Part shown: piece after piece, positions 42,598 to 51,560 of the stretch
How positions within the stretch are numbered: position 1 is the stretch's first letter
How the letters are laid out: each line of letters starts with the position of its first letter
Assembly (NCBI GenBank): GCA_031277795.1
Contig: JAITLQ010000013.1
Location: forward strand, 223,566-287,565
Direction of reading: 5' to 3'
DNA: 64,000 nucleotides
Origin: Arthrobacter sp.
GTDB taxonomy: Bacteria > Actinomycetota > Actinomycetes > Actinomycetales > Micrococcaceae
The notes under the pieces: model-generated
What the model saw: the letters and a program-made list of their open reading frames with translations, nothing else
What the model was told of the DNA's origin: nothing
The model's database searches: none
Translations under genes and position numbers: made by a program

Positions 42598-43256
42598 CAG
42601 TTCACCTCCTGCTGGGTGCTGAGGTCCTCGTAGGTGTAATCAGTGATGAGGTAGGGCGCTTTCTCCGAGAGCGTGAGGTAGTAGACCCTGAGGCCGCCCG
42701 AGGTCTCAGTCCCTTCTGGTGTTTTCCAGGTCCATGAGGCACGGACCGTGATCCACGTTCCGACCCGAGGGCCTTCTGAGTTCGGGTCGAGCTCGACGGT
42801 GGGGACCGAGGTGGAGTTGGAGTGGATGGCTTCGAGCCATCCCTCGTCGGTCGCTCCGCGCACGGGCACTACAACTTCCTTGGCGCGCTCTGCGGTCATG
42901 TATTGGCGGGCGCGCATCTCCCCCGCCGTGGTGTTGAGGTCCTTGCCTGGGGTCCATGTGGTCATGGCCTGCACGGCGTTCAGGGCCACGGCTTCCTTCT
43001 CGGCCTGGTTGGACTCGCCATCGTGCGTTGTCGTCTCTTGCGTGGGCTTCTGCGTCGTTGGTGCCGCCGAGGCCGTCACCGGCTCTGCCTTTGAATCGGC
43101 TGCGGTCCGGGGTGCGGGCGCGGTGGTCGATGGGTCCGTGCTTGCCGCGTCAGTATCCCTGTTGGAGCTCATGAGAACGAAGACCGAAACGACCAGGCCC
43201 AGGATGCAGAGCGCCATCAGGAAGCTAACGGCCGTGCTGTTGATCTTCTGTTTCAC
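42597..43256 (-). CDS. single-span protein with NTF2-like external domain
   Basis: The 219-aa protein has one N-terminal membrane segment (about 11-29), a Thr/Pro-rich linker and a domain from about 85 (AVALNAVQAMTTWTPG, ARQYMTAERAKEV, GTWITVRASWTW). This layout is that of a second VirB8/TcpC-type scaffold protein. The start overlaps the upstream hydrolase stop by ATGA, so they are made together. Confidence 0.5.
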   Translation of the reverse strand: MKQKINSTAVSFLMALCILGLVVSVFVLMSSNRDTDAASTDPSTTAPAPRTAADSKAEPVTASAAPTTQKPTQETTTHDGESNQAEKEAVALNAVQAMTTWTPGKDLNTTAGEMRARQYMTAERAKEVVVPVRGATDEGWLEAIHSNSTSVPTVELDPNSEGPRVGTWITVRASWTWKTPEGTETSGGLRVYYLTLSEKAPYLITDYTYEDLSTQQEVN

Positions 43257-44410
43257 GGGGCTACTCCTTTCTCCGTTAGGAAGGGAATGGGGTTGATGCT
43301 CTTGCCGTTTTGGACAGTAGGGCCGGTGACGTTTGTTCCCGGTTTGTTGATCTGGAAATGCACGTGAATTCCTGAGCTGTTTCCAGTCGCGCCAGGTTTT
43401 CCTAGCGGGGTTCCCGCCTTAACCGTTTGGCCCTTTTTTACGAGCAGGGTCCCCTGGGCGGCCTCGTGGAATTCAAAGACGAGGTGGGGTTCATCCACTT
43501 GGACGGCGAAGATGTATTCACCGTAAAAACGCCAGAGAGGATCGGAGGGGCCTTTTCCTACGTAGGTGATTTCCATGTCCGTGGGGGCGTAAAAGTACTC
43601 GCTCCCTCCGCCGGCGAGGTCGATGCCCTCGTGCACCATCAGGTAGGGGCGTCCAGCGCAGCCTCCCGCACCGAAGGGGCAGGGACGCGGCCCGTAGCCG
43701 CTGGTCATGCGGGCTTTGGGCATCGGTGAGGCCCATTCACCGGGGCCGAGCTCCAACGACGCTGGCTGGCCGGCAGGCTTGCATGTGGCGGAGAACTTGA
43801 CTTGGGCGTTTCCCAGGATCTTCTTCACGTAGTTCTGGGTTTCAGCGAAGGGGGGCACGCCCTTGTATTTGGCCACGTTGCCCGGGCCTGCGTTGTAGGC
43901 CGCCAGGGCGAACTTCACCTTGTCATCGTCAGTCTTAGCCAGGGAAGCGACCTGCTTGAGTAGATCGCGCATGTAGCGGCCCTGGGCGTCAATGGCGGCG
44001 TTACCGTCCCAGACGCTCTTCCCCTGTCCGTAGCTGGCCCAGGTGGCGGGTGTGAACTGGGCAAGGCCGTTGGCGACGCCCGATGAGGCCTTGGGGTTCC
44101 AAGCCGACTCGGCTTGAATCTGCGCGGCCAGAATCTCCACAGGCAGGCCCGAGACTTTGGAGGCCTTCTCGATGGCGTCCTTGTACTCTGCCGGCACCTT
44201 CACCGCAGTCGACTCGGTGCCCTCTTTCAGGACAGAGGCCTGTTGTACGTCCACGTCACAGTTCGTCTGAGGGTTTACCCCGGAAGCTGCCGCTTCCCCT
44301 CCGCCGCCTGCAAGCAGGAGCACCGGAATCGCAGCGAGTAGAAGCATGGAGCCCACGGCAAGTGGGAGCACGGCCAGTGCCGCTCGGAACATCCATTTCT
44401 TCTTCAGCAT
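43253..44410 (-). CDS. lytic transglycosylase fused to M23 peptidase (VirB1-type wall hydrolase)
   Basis: The 385-aa protein has an N-terminal membrane segment (about 10-34). A transglycosylase domain follows (about 70-205), with ILAAQIQAESAWNPKA containing the catalytic Glu, then GLAQFTPATW and AYNAGPGNV. A peptidase M23 domain ends it (about 225-380), with HEGIDLAGGGSEY and HVHFQI as the metal-binding HxxxD and HxH sites. It opens the wall locally for the conjugation channel. Cleaving both glycan and peptide in one chain is common in Gram-positive conjugation. Confidence 0.88.
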   Translation of the reverse strand: MLKKKWMFRAALAVLPLAVGSMLLLAAIPVLLLAGGGGEAAASGVNPQTNCDVDVQQASVLKEGTESTAVKVPAEYKDAIEKASKVSGLPVEILAAQIQAESAWNPKASSGVANGLAQFTPATWASYGQGKSVWDGNAAIDAQGRYMRDLLKQVASLAKTDDDKVKFALAAYNAGPGNVAKYKGVPPFAETQNYVKKILGNAQVKFSATCKPAGQPASLELGPGEWASPMPKARMTSGYGPRPCPFGAGGCAGRPYLMVHEGIDLAGGGSEYFYAPTDMEITYVGKGPSDPLWRFYGEYIFAVQVDEPHLVFEFHEAAQGTLLVKKGQTVKAGTPLGKPGATGNSSGIHVHFQINKPGTNVTGPTVQNGKSINPIPFLTEKGVAP

Positions 44411-44451
44411 TGCGTTCTCCTTTCTTCCCGATGGTGATCGTTTTCTACTTC

Positions 44452-45153
44452 TTAGCTAATTGGTGTGGCGACAACTACAAGGTTGTAGAGGTAATGTGCG
44501 GCCGATCCGGAATTAACGGTTGGACCCGAACAGGTCACAAGGACTAAGCGAGGTTTGCCTGTCAGTTCGAATACTTCACGCGGAACTGCTTGACGTTCAT
44601 AAACCTGTATCGACGATGCCTTGTATTTGTGTGTTTTCCCGGCTGCATCCCGAATTTCAATCGGAGTGCCTTTCTTGATGGCGTGCAGCCGTGAGAAGGG
44701 TGCGGCGTCGCCAAAGCCTGAATCCACATGTGATGCGATCAGCGTTGCCCCTTTGTCCGCTCCCGGCGGCTGGGTCTGCTCGTACCAAGTGGCCGCCGGC
44801 GGGTCCGGCAGGACTAGGGCACCGGCAAGCGCACCGGTGGACACGAGAGGTGCTTGGATTTCCAGGGCTTCCACCACCACGCGTGGACCTTCCACGGTGG
44901 GTTTCCATGCCGCCTTGACGTCCTCGACGTAGGTATCAGGGTCTGTCGCAGCGAAGGTGTGCTGCGGCATCGGTGCTCCAACGCTCTGATCTGCCCCAGC
45001 GGCATTCGATAGCAGGCCCGTTCCCACGACCACGCACGCTGCGGCAATTCCGAGGAGGAACAGGTAGATCAGCGCGCTTCTCCACCTCGCGACGAGTCGC
45101 GGCTTTGCGCAGCCTGCGGCCTTGTGCCGTCCTGCGACGCGAATTGCCGTCAT
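44452..45153 (-). CDS. sortase (class F-like) with unusual active site
   Basis: The 233-aa protein has an N-terminal membrane segment (about 28-46) and a sortase fold with ATLIASHVDS (catalytic His about 138) and LVLVTCSG (catalytic Cys about 209). After the Cys, class F enzymes usually read ...HYRDNVVV; here it is HYLYNLVVVA, so the expected Arg is not visible. It may use another Arg or be impaired. It probably anchors the LAHTG proteins encoded just upstream. The ATG at 45153 has a GGAAAGAA ribosome binding site. Confidence 0.75.
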   Translation of the reverse strand: MTAIRVAGRHKAAGCAKPRLVARWRSALIYLFLLGIAAACVVVGTGLLSNAAGADQSVGAPMPQHTFAATDPDTYVEDVKAAWKPTVEGPRVVVEALEIQAPLVSTGALAGALVLPDPPAATWYEQTQPPGADKGATLIASHVDSGFGDAAPFSRLHAIKKGTPIEIRDAAGKTHKYKASSIQVYERQAVPREVFELTGKPRLVLVTCSGPTVNSGSAAHYLYNLVVVATPIS

Positions 45154-45274
45154 GGGTTCTTTCCGTTTCATTCGGGGCGTGCTTGGAATGGTGTTTGGTG
45201 CCGGCAGTGGGCCGAACCGTCCGAGAGGTCTAGTCAGGAACGTTTCGGGCGAGCGGCCCACTGTCGGAAATTGG

Positions 45275-45589
45275 TTAGGTCACGCGCATCAAGTGCCAGC
45301 GCATACCGGACGGGGTGACCCCACGGACCTGTGAAGCCGGCCGGGGTGATTCGCCCTTGCGGTCGAGGACAACGACGGGCAGGGTTGCGCGAATGTTCAG
45401 CAGGGGCCTTCTGAGGGTGGTCTTGCCCCGCCCTGGGGTCCCTACAATCAGGGCGCCAGGAGCCCGAAGGGCAGCTGCGGCGAACGGCTGCGAAGAACCC
45501 ATGGGCCATCGGGCAGCTAGCTCCCCCTGCTCAGCGTCGAGCATGGCGTCGATCCCTCGAGCCTGCGCCCCGCCACTCGTCGCGTTCAC
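45275..45589 (-). pseudogene. truncated P-loop ATPase fragment
   Basis: The 104-aa frame starts at a GTG overlapping the upstream stop by 4 nt, so translation may still occur. APGALIVGTPGRGKTTLRRP is a clear Walker A, followed by PVVVLDRKGE as in VirD4/TraG-like or VirB4-like ATPases, but the protein ends about 25 residues later without a Walker B. It is most likely the remnant of a larger conjugation ATPase. Confidence 0.5.
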
Positions 45590-46758
45590 TTGCCGGCCTT
45601 CTTGAATCCGGCGTCCATGAGGGTGGACATGTTGTAGTCGTGGTGGCCCAGGCCGGCCAGGACGGTGCGGGTGGTCTTGAAGCCCTTGGACTTGTAGAGC
45701 GCGGCACCCTGGGCGGTGGCCCTGTGCGCGGACCAGGTGGCCGCGTTGAGGGACTGGCCGGTGCCATCCTTGGAGCCGACGAAGTAGTGCATGTCGAAGC
45801 TCTTCTTGAACGCGGCCGGCGGCGTGCTGATACGGATGTTCGCCCCGTTGGATCGGACGCCGCCACCAGCCACGAGGATCGCGCCGCCGTTGCCGTAGGA
45901 GCCCTGCGAGGTGCGGGCGAGCTCGTAGCTGATGAACTCGGCCCCGCCGGAGTAGCCCATGTACCAGGTGTTGCCCTTGGAGATGCCGGTGCTGCGCACC
46001 TTGGCGTCGAGCTTCTTAACCAGGGGCACCGTCTTGGAGGGCACACCCCACCAGGTGTAGCCCAGGGAGGCCTTGTAGCCGGCGGCGGGCAGGCGCGGAA
46101 TGATCAGGTACATGTTCCGCTTCGCGGCGACCTTGGCCATGGCCTTGGCCTTGGCACCGGTGGGGTTGTTGGAGATCGCGGACTTGTAGCCGGGGTAGTA
46201 GTCCCCATCGAGGAAGATCATCGCCCCCTGCGTGCGGGACTTGTTCACGCCACCGTCCAGGACCGCGTAGCGCAGCCCCGCGTAGGAGAAGTTCGTGCCG
46301 GCCTTCAGCTTGGCCCCGTTCGCGGCTTTGGGCTTGGCGGAGGGCTTGGCAGGCTTGGTGACCTTCACCTTCGTGACGTACCGGTCGGACACCCAGCCGG
46401 ACTTGCCCTTGTAGGTGACCTTGTACCAGCCGTTGGAGGCGCGGCGGGTGGAGGTGACCTGCTGCCCCTTGGGCAGGGTGGCCAGGCGCTTCGTGGAGGC
46501 ACTGGCACCGGCACGCAGGTTCAGGAAGGTGGTGGTGCGGATCGTGGTCTTGGCGATTGTGGACGTCTTCACCGCTGCGAGGTCGTAGACGCCCTCACCC
46601 AGCTCATCAAGCACGACGTCAGCGCCGGCGCCGCTGCTGGCCGGGGCGGCCTGATCGCTCAGTGCGCCTGCGTCGTGGATGGTAGCCGGGGTGCAGCCAC
46701 TCAGGGCGAGAGCGCCGAGCAGGGCGGCCGCGGCGAGAGCCTTCGTGGGGTGGTTCAT
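45586..46758 (-). CDS. lipoprotein with SH3-type domain and alpha/beta-hydrolase (esterase-like) domain
   Basis: The 390-aa protein has a lipobox ALSGC (Cys at about 22). An SH3-type domain at about 72-130 (FLNLRAGASAS, VTYKGKSGWVSDRYV) should bind the wall. After a Lys/Pro linker, an alpha/beta-hydrolase part (about 155-390) has the nucleophile elbow MGYSGGAE and a terminal His in AGLGHHDYN. It may be an esterase acting on an acylated wall polymer, polyester or host substrate. It is the downstream neighbour of a LAHTG protein. Confidence 0.65.
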   Translation of the reverse strand: MNHPTKALAAAALLGALALSGCTPATIHDAGALSDQAAPASSGAGADVVLDELGEGVYDLAAVKTSTIAKTTIRTTTFLNLRAGASASTKRLATLPKGQQVTSTRRASNGWYKVTYKGKSGWVSDRYVTKVKVTKPAKPSAKPKAANGAKLKAGTNFSYAGLRYAVLDGGVNKSRTQGAMIFLDGDYYPGYKSAISNNPTGAKAKAMAKVAAKRNMYLIIPRLPAAGYKASLGYTWWGVPSKTVPLVKKLDAKVRSTGISKGNTWYMGYSGGAEFISYELARTSQGSYGNGGAILVAGGGVRSNGANIRISTPPAAFKKSFDMHYFVGSKDGTGQSLNAATWSAHRATAQGAALYKSKGFKTTRTVLAGLGHHDYNMSTLMDAGFKKAGK

Positions 46759-46792
46759 GCCTTACTCCTTAGGTGCTTGATTGGTGAGGGGG

Positions 46793-46885
46793 CCTCGTGC
46801 CCTCCCCCGGACTGCGCGGGCGGCTTCACCTTGGGGGCGGTGTGCTCTACCCGTCGGGGGTGCAGTGCGTGAAGAGGGCACGAGG
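46793..46885. repeat. 12-bp inverted repeat in the gap between two surface-protein genes
   Basis: CCTCGTGCCCTC (46793-46804) and GAGGGCACGAGG (46874-46885) are perfect inverse copies with 69 nt between. They could form a long-loop hairpin ending the gene at 46903, or frame a regulator site. Confidence 0.4.
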
Positions 46886-46902
46886 TGTTTGGGGAGGAAG
46901 GC

Positions 46903-48072
46903 CTAGTGCCTTCTGGTGGAAGCGCCGGCGAGCTGGCGGCGAACGACCAAGATGCCCGCGCCGGCCACCAAGCCCAGGGCTCCGAGCCCGATGAGCCATC
47001 CGCTCGTAGAGCTCAGCCCGGTGTGTGCCAAAGCGGCCGGCGGGGCCGTGGTGGGCTTCGGGCTCGTGCTCAGGGTCAGCTGCACCAGAGCCGGCGGGGT
47101 ACTGCTGTCCGGCGTACTGGGCGTGAGTTCCTCGGTGGCGGTCTCCCGGGTCGGTTCCACGGTCCCCGGCGTCAAGACCGCCGGCTGGGTCGTTTCCGGC
47201 GTCGGGGGCGTGGTTTCAGGGGTGGGCTCGGTGCTCTGGGGCGTGGGGCAGGGCTGGGCGGCGGGGACCTGGATCACCCATTCCGACTCGGTATCGGCCT
47301 GGAGCACGTAGCCGGCTTCTGCGGCCGCGTTGATCGTGACGGTGTCGCCTTCCCGGCTCTGCGTGTACTTCACGCCCTCAACCTCAGGGACCTGCACACT
47401 GCCCTGTACTCCACACTCGGTCGCGGTGAGCAGCTCCGGTGCCACCGGGGTCACCGGCTTCGGCGGGAGCACGGGAAGCTCGTGATCCAGGCAGTTGCCC
47501 GGCGCCGCCGCCCGGGCGCGAGCTGCAAACGGCTCCGGCTCGGGTTCTTGTGCCGCCGTGGAGTACGCACACACCCGGCTGGCGAGTGCGGTTGCCTCGG
47601 TGGGCGTGTAGCGCACCTGGTAGCTGAGCATGACCGAGGCGGAGGCCGCGAGGTTGCCGGGGTAGCTGATGAAGGGCTTCCCCGGTGTCTCCACCCAGGC
47701 CCCGGTCTCGTCCTCAAACCCCGTCGACGCGGTCACGACACGGGGCCTATCCCAGTCGGTGAAGTCCTTCTCGGGCGTGTACGCGGACGTCAACGACTCA
47801 GGGATGAGCACGCCGGTCTCAGGCACCTGCACGTTCAACCCCGCCTCGAGAAGACGGCCACTGGTGTTGGTCAGCGTCACGGTGTACGTCACCGTGGCCG
47901 GCACACCGGCGACGAGCTGGCCCGGGTCAGAGCTGATTGATACCGATGCCCCCGGCAGCAGCTCCCTGTTGGTGTCCTGGGCCTGAGCCGGCATGGGGCC
48001 AGCCATCACAGTGGCGCCGGCCAGCAGCGCGATGGCAGCGGCCAATCTCAGCTTGTTTTTGACAGGGTTCAT
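46903..48072 (-). CDS. LAHTG-anchored surface protein
   Basis: The 389-aa protein has a signal peptide ending AQA (about 32), a DUF11-like beta-sandwich (about 45-170, with PATVTYTVTLTNTS and LSYQVRYTPTE), a second Cys-containing domain, a Thr/Pro/Glu-rich wall-spanning stretch (about 275-350) and a sorting signal: LAHTG, a hydrophobic span, then a basic tail (VVRRQ...). LAxTG is the motif used by actinobacterial sortases. Together with the adhesin at 48285 it may decorate the donor cell surface. Confidence 0.78.
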   Translation of the reverse strand: MNPVKNKLRLAAAIALLAGATVMAGPMPAQAQDTNRELLPGASVSISSDPGQLVAGVPATVTYTVTLTNTSGRLLEAGLNVQVPETGVLIPESLTSAYTPEKDFTDWDRPRVVTASTGFEDETGAWVETPGKPFISYPGNLAASASVMLSYQVRYTPTEATALASRVCAYSTAAQEPEPEPFAARARAAAPGNCLDHELPVLPPKPVTPVAPELLTATECGVQGSVQVPEVEGVKYTQSREGDTVTINAAAEAGYVLQADTESEWVIQVPAAQPCPTPQSTEPTPETTPPTPETTQPAVLTPGTVEPTRETATEELTPSTPDSSTPPALVQLTLSTSPKPTTAPPAALAHTGLSSTSGWLIGLGALGLVAGAGILVVRRQLAGASTRRH

Positions 48073-48227
48073 GGCAAGAAAGCCCCCACTTTCATTCGTC
48101 CTTCGTTGACCTCACCTGGTGCGTTTCTGGTGAGGAGGGGAAAGGGCTACGGCTGGTGCTGGTCGGGCGGGTCTCCTGATCGAGTGCGCCCCGTCACCTA
48201 GGCCCCGTAGCTCTTTCCTCCCCCCAC

Positions 48228-48267
48228 CTGTGCGTGCGCCGGCCATGTGTGCCAGACGCACGCACAG
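48228..48267 (-). terminator. terminator of the VaFE adhesin gene
   Basis: An 11-bp stem (48228-48238 with 48257-48267) has an 18-nt loop and lies 18 nt beyond the adhesin stop codon; T/C-rich DNA follows in the minus direction. Confidence 0.5.
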
Positions 48268-48284
48268 ATCAGGAGGGAGTTGCC

Positions 48285-51200
48285 TTAGGCCTCGTAGTGC
48301 TCCTGGCCTTCGGTTGCAGCCACCGTGAGGGCGTCCTCACGGCGGCGCTTCACCTGGCGGTAGACCAGGGCGCCGATGCCACCAGCAGCCAGAGCCGCGC
48401 CGACACCGCCGGCCGCGAGCAGGCCGGGGTTAGCTCCGGTGTGCGCCAGCGGCGGGGCCGGAGGCGTCGACGGCGTGGCCGGCGGAGTGGTGGCCGGCGG
48501 CGTCACGGGCTTGGGGGCCTTGACGACGACGGCCTGTTCCTTGGAGTTGCAGTCAGCGTGCGTGGCCTGGGGAACCTTGCGGTCCTTGTCCTTGAACGAG
48601 TACTCGAACACCACGTAGGTGATGTCCTTCTCCCCGGTGTTCTTCGGGACCTGCAGGGTCACGGTGCCGGTGCCGGCCTGGCCGTCCTTGGCCACGGTGT
48701 ATTCACCCTTGACCTTGGAGTTCGGCAGCACCGTGCACTGGCCGCCGATCTTCTTGGCCAGGACACCGTCGACGTAGTACGTGCCGGCCGCGTGGCCTTC
48801 AACGCTGAGCGTGTCGGTGAGCGGTCCGCCCTCGGGGCCGAACTCCTTGGACCCGTCCGCGGTGTTGGTGGCCACGGTGCCGATCTTGGGCAGGTAGACC
48901 GTCTCGGAGGGGTTGTCCTTGTTCTTGTTGGAGAACACGACGTTGCCCTTGGAGTCGATGACCTTCTCATCGAAGGCCACCCCGTCGGCGCCCAGCTTGG
49001 CGCGCGAGGGAACCTGAACCTTGAACTTGGCCTGGCCGCCCTTCACGTCGGGGGTGAACGGGGCGGTGAGCTTCACGGAGGGCAGTTCCTTGCCGGTGCC
49101 GGGCTGAACGCCCTGCAGCACGAAGGTGTACTTCTCCTTCGGGTCCCAGCCGCCGGTGTAGGTCAAGGTCTCATCGACTTCGCCGCCGTCCTCGGTGAGG
49201 TAGTGATCCCCATCAGCGGCGTCAACGGCCAGGGTGTGACCGGTGGGGCGCTCGGCCACGGTGATGGTCTGGGAGGCGGCGTCCTTGTCCGTGTGGTCGA
49301 TGAGGAGGATGCGGGTGCCGTCAGGCATGATCGCCCACAGGCGGGCGTGGAAGGTCAGCTCGCGGCCCTCAAAGCCCTCGGGGATGTTCAGCTCCCCACT
49401 CCACGTGTTCTTCTTCTGGTCAAGCACCTCAACGGCCTTGGTGGCCGTGATCGCGGTGTTCTCCGCCCCTGCAAAGTGGTCGAAGAACGAGGTCCCGAGC
49501 TCAAACTTCGCCCCGGCCTTGGCCAGCGCGTCCACGGAGAGGCCAGAGGCGCTCACGGTGTCCTTGGCCAGCCCGCCGGAGAAGGGCAGCTCCTTGTCCC
49601 CATCGGCTGCGTCCACCGCGACCGAATCCATGATCGGGTTCGAGGCAGAGAACGACTGCGGCACCGACTTGGGATCACGGTGGGAGAAGAGGACCTTCCC
49701 GCCAACGAGGTAGTCCTCGAAGAACATCCAGGTGGTCTTGGTCGTCACCTTGGAATCGTCCGTGTCCGTCGTGACGGTCTCGGCCGCCCAGTCAGGGGCG
49801 CCGTTGCCGGACTGGTCCTCGGGCACGAAGCGCTGGGTGAGCTTACGCTCCCCCAGGTTCACCGTGATCACATCGGTGTTCCAGGTGCCACGCTTGGCGG
49901 TGATCTTCCTGCCGGCGAAGTCCAGGTAGTCCTTGCCGGTGAGCTCCTTGGTGACGTTCTTGGGCTCCATCTTCCCGGTGACCGCGTCCTTCTCCAGGAT
50001 CTTGGGGTCACGGATGGTGGTGCGCAGCGTGCCGGTGGTGCCGATGTAGTCCGTGGCCGGCTTGTCCTTGCCGTACTCGGCGAGGTCATCGACCTGCGCG
50101 GTCACAGCGGAGGTGCCGGTGCGCTCGAAGTAGCCCTGGCGGGTTTCCAGCACGAGGTTGCCCTCGGGGTCGACGAGGTAGCCGTCCTTGTTCACCAGGT
50201 TCCCGGCCGCGTCCTTGTAGATGCCCTTGCCCGCGTCCACGGTCTCAGCCTTGGACACATCGAAGGTGGTGGTGCCGTCCTGGCCCGTGGTGGTCAGCCC
50301 GGTCAGGTCGCCCTGGCGCTCAGTGCCGGGGACCTGCTCGGGGGCCACCCAGCGCGGCGCCGTCCACGACGGATCCCCGTAGACGTAGTCCAGCTGCTTG
50401 TCGTCGTCGGCCTTGCCGTCGATGAGGGTGCGGGCCGTGGTGCCCATGTCCGGGATCACCGGGACCGGCACGGTGAGGGCCTTAGATCCCGTGGCGGCCA
50501 TGAGCCCACCCACGCCAATCTTGTTCTGAGACTTGCCCGAGTACGAGAGCTGCTTCATCGACCCGGCCGGCAGGACCTTGGCGCTCTTCAGTGCCACGGA
50601 CACCTTGCCGGTGCCGGTGACCTTCAACGTCTGCTTCGCGCCGGCGCTGAACGTCAGGGACTTCTTGCCGTTGGAGAAGGTCGCGTTGCCGGTGATCGTG
50701 GCCGTGACCTGCACAGCCTTGGAATTGAACGTGGCCAGGTTCTTGCCCACGGCGGTCTTGATGTACGTCTCGGTCAGAGTGATCGACTTCTTATCCGAAG
50801 ACAGGGTCACCGCCGGCGCGAGCTTGTACGGGCCGCGACGATCCTGCGCGGCCTTGATCATCTCGTTGGCCTGGTTGATGCGGGTCTTGAACGCACCGGT
50901 GGCGTGCTTGACCTCGTACCCCCACTTGCCCTTGGCCGTCGAGGTCCGGCCCGGATCAAGCAGCTGGTGAGCGGCAATCGCCATGAGCGAGTGCTTATTC
51001 TTGTCGCCCACGCTCGACTGGTAGATGTAGTTCAACGTCGCCGCAGCAGCCGTCGACGTCGTGGTGATGCTCGTCGCGTTCACGCCGGGCACGTTCATCT
51101 TGTCCCACTGCGTGCACAGGAACAGCGAATCGGCCGGAACGCCAAGCTTCTTAGCGTCCGACGCCGACGCCGCCAACGGACCCACAAAGATCGTGCCCGA

Positions 51201-51371
51201 GCCCGGCGTCTTCAACATCTCGCCGTAGCCGACATTGCCCGCAATCGTCGCGGCAGACGCAGCCGGCACCCCACCGGCAAGCGCGATGCCTGCCACCAGC
51301 GTCGCGGCGGCGGCCCCTGCCGCCGCCTGCGCTCTCCTCGAGGACCGCGCGGCCCCCTCTTGTCTCTTCAC
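48285..51371 (-). CDS. VaFE-repeat surface adhesin with LAHTG sorting signal
   Basis: The protein of about 1028 aa starts best at the GTG at 51371, with AGAGGAAG 5 nt upstream; ATG at 51386 is the alternative. A signal peptide ends ASAA. The N-terminal domain has FLCTQWD and LMAIAAHQLLDPG, as in thioester-type domains of VaFE proteins. Repeats with the pattern VAVDAADGDKEL, LAVDAADGDHYL and VATNTADGSKEF (about 600-950) are isopeptide-type Ig-like modules. It ends PPLAHTG, a Gly/Ala membrane segment and a KRRR tail. Such proteins are wall-anchored adhesins. A role in mating contact is inferred from its place. Confidence 0.85.
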   Translation of the reverse strand: MKRQEGAARSSRRAQAAAGAAAATLVAGIALAGGVPAASAATIAGNVGYGEMLKTPGSGTIFVGPLAASASDAKKLGVPADSLFLCTQWDKMNVPGVNATSITTTSTAAAATLNYIYQSSVGDKNKHSLMAIAAHQLLDPGRTSTAKGKWGYEVKHATGAFKTRINQANEMIKAAQDRRGPYKLAPAVTLSSDKKSITLTETYIKTAVGKNLATFNSKAVQVTATITGNATFSNGKKSLTFSAGAKQTLKVTGTGKVSVALKSAKVLPAGSMKQLSYSGKSQNKIGVGGLMAATGSKALTVPVPVIPDMGTTARTLIDGKADDDKQLDYVYGDPSWTAPRWVAPEQVPGTERQGDLTGLTTTGQDGTTTFDVSKAETVDAGKGIYKDAAGNLVNKDGYLVDPEGNLVLETRQGYFERTGTSAVTAQVDDLAEYGKDKPATDYIGTTGTLRTTIRDPKILEKDAVTGKMEPKNVTKELTGKDYLDFAGRKITAKRGTWNTDVITVNLGERKLTQRFVPEDQSGNGAPDWAAETVTTDTDDSKVTTKTTWMFFEDYLVGGKVLFSHRDPKSVPQSFSASNPIMDSVAVDAADGDKELPFSGGLAKDTVSASGLSVDALAKAGAKFELGTSFFDHFAGAENTAITATKAVEVLDQKKNTWSGELNIPEGFEGRELTFHARLWAIMPDGTRILLIDHTDKDAASQTITVAERPTGHTLAVDAADGDHYLTEDGGEVDETLTYTGGWDPKEKYTFVLQGVQPGTGKELPSVKLTAPFTPDVKGGQAKFKVQVPSRAKLGADGVAFDEKVIDSKGNVVFSNKNKDNPSETVYLPKIGTVATNTADGSKEFGPEGGPLTDTLSVEGHAAGTYYVDGVLAKKIGGQCTVLPNSKVKGEYTVAKDGQAGTGTVTLQVPKNTGEKDITYVVFEYSFKDKDRKVPQATHADCNSKEQAVVVKAPKPVTPPATTPPATPSTPPAPPLAHTGANPGLLAAGGVGAALAAGGIGALVYRQVKRRREDALTVAATEGQEHYEA

Positions 51372-51475
51372 TTGGCTTCCTCTCATGCGTGCCCCGGGAC
51401 TCGCTGTCCCAGCCGTTCCCGACTGTATCACGCATGAAACACCAGTGCTATCCTAGGAACACTCGCGGCCAGAGA

Positions 51476-51481
51476 TAATCT
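51476..51481 (+). promoter_or_regulatory. candidate -10 of the HTH gene
   Basis: TAATCT is preceded after 17 nt by CTAGGA. It may drive the plus-strand regulator at 51561. The opposite strand of this gap should also contain the adhesin promoter (TACAGT at 51422-51427, minus). Confidence 0.3.
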
Positions 51482-51560
51482 TTCGTTGCGCGTGGATGCG
51501 GTTCGCTCGGCACGGGCCGTAGCGTTTCGCGTAGGAACACTCCGCCTCGGCTTTCGGCTG

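Noticed and set aside
48234..51437. 1067-codon plus-strand open frame opposite the VaFE adhesin
   Set aside because: The minus frame has a signal peptide, repeats and a sorting signal; the plus frame is a Gly/Val/Leu-rich shadow.
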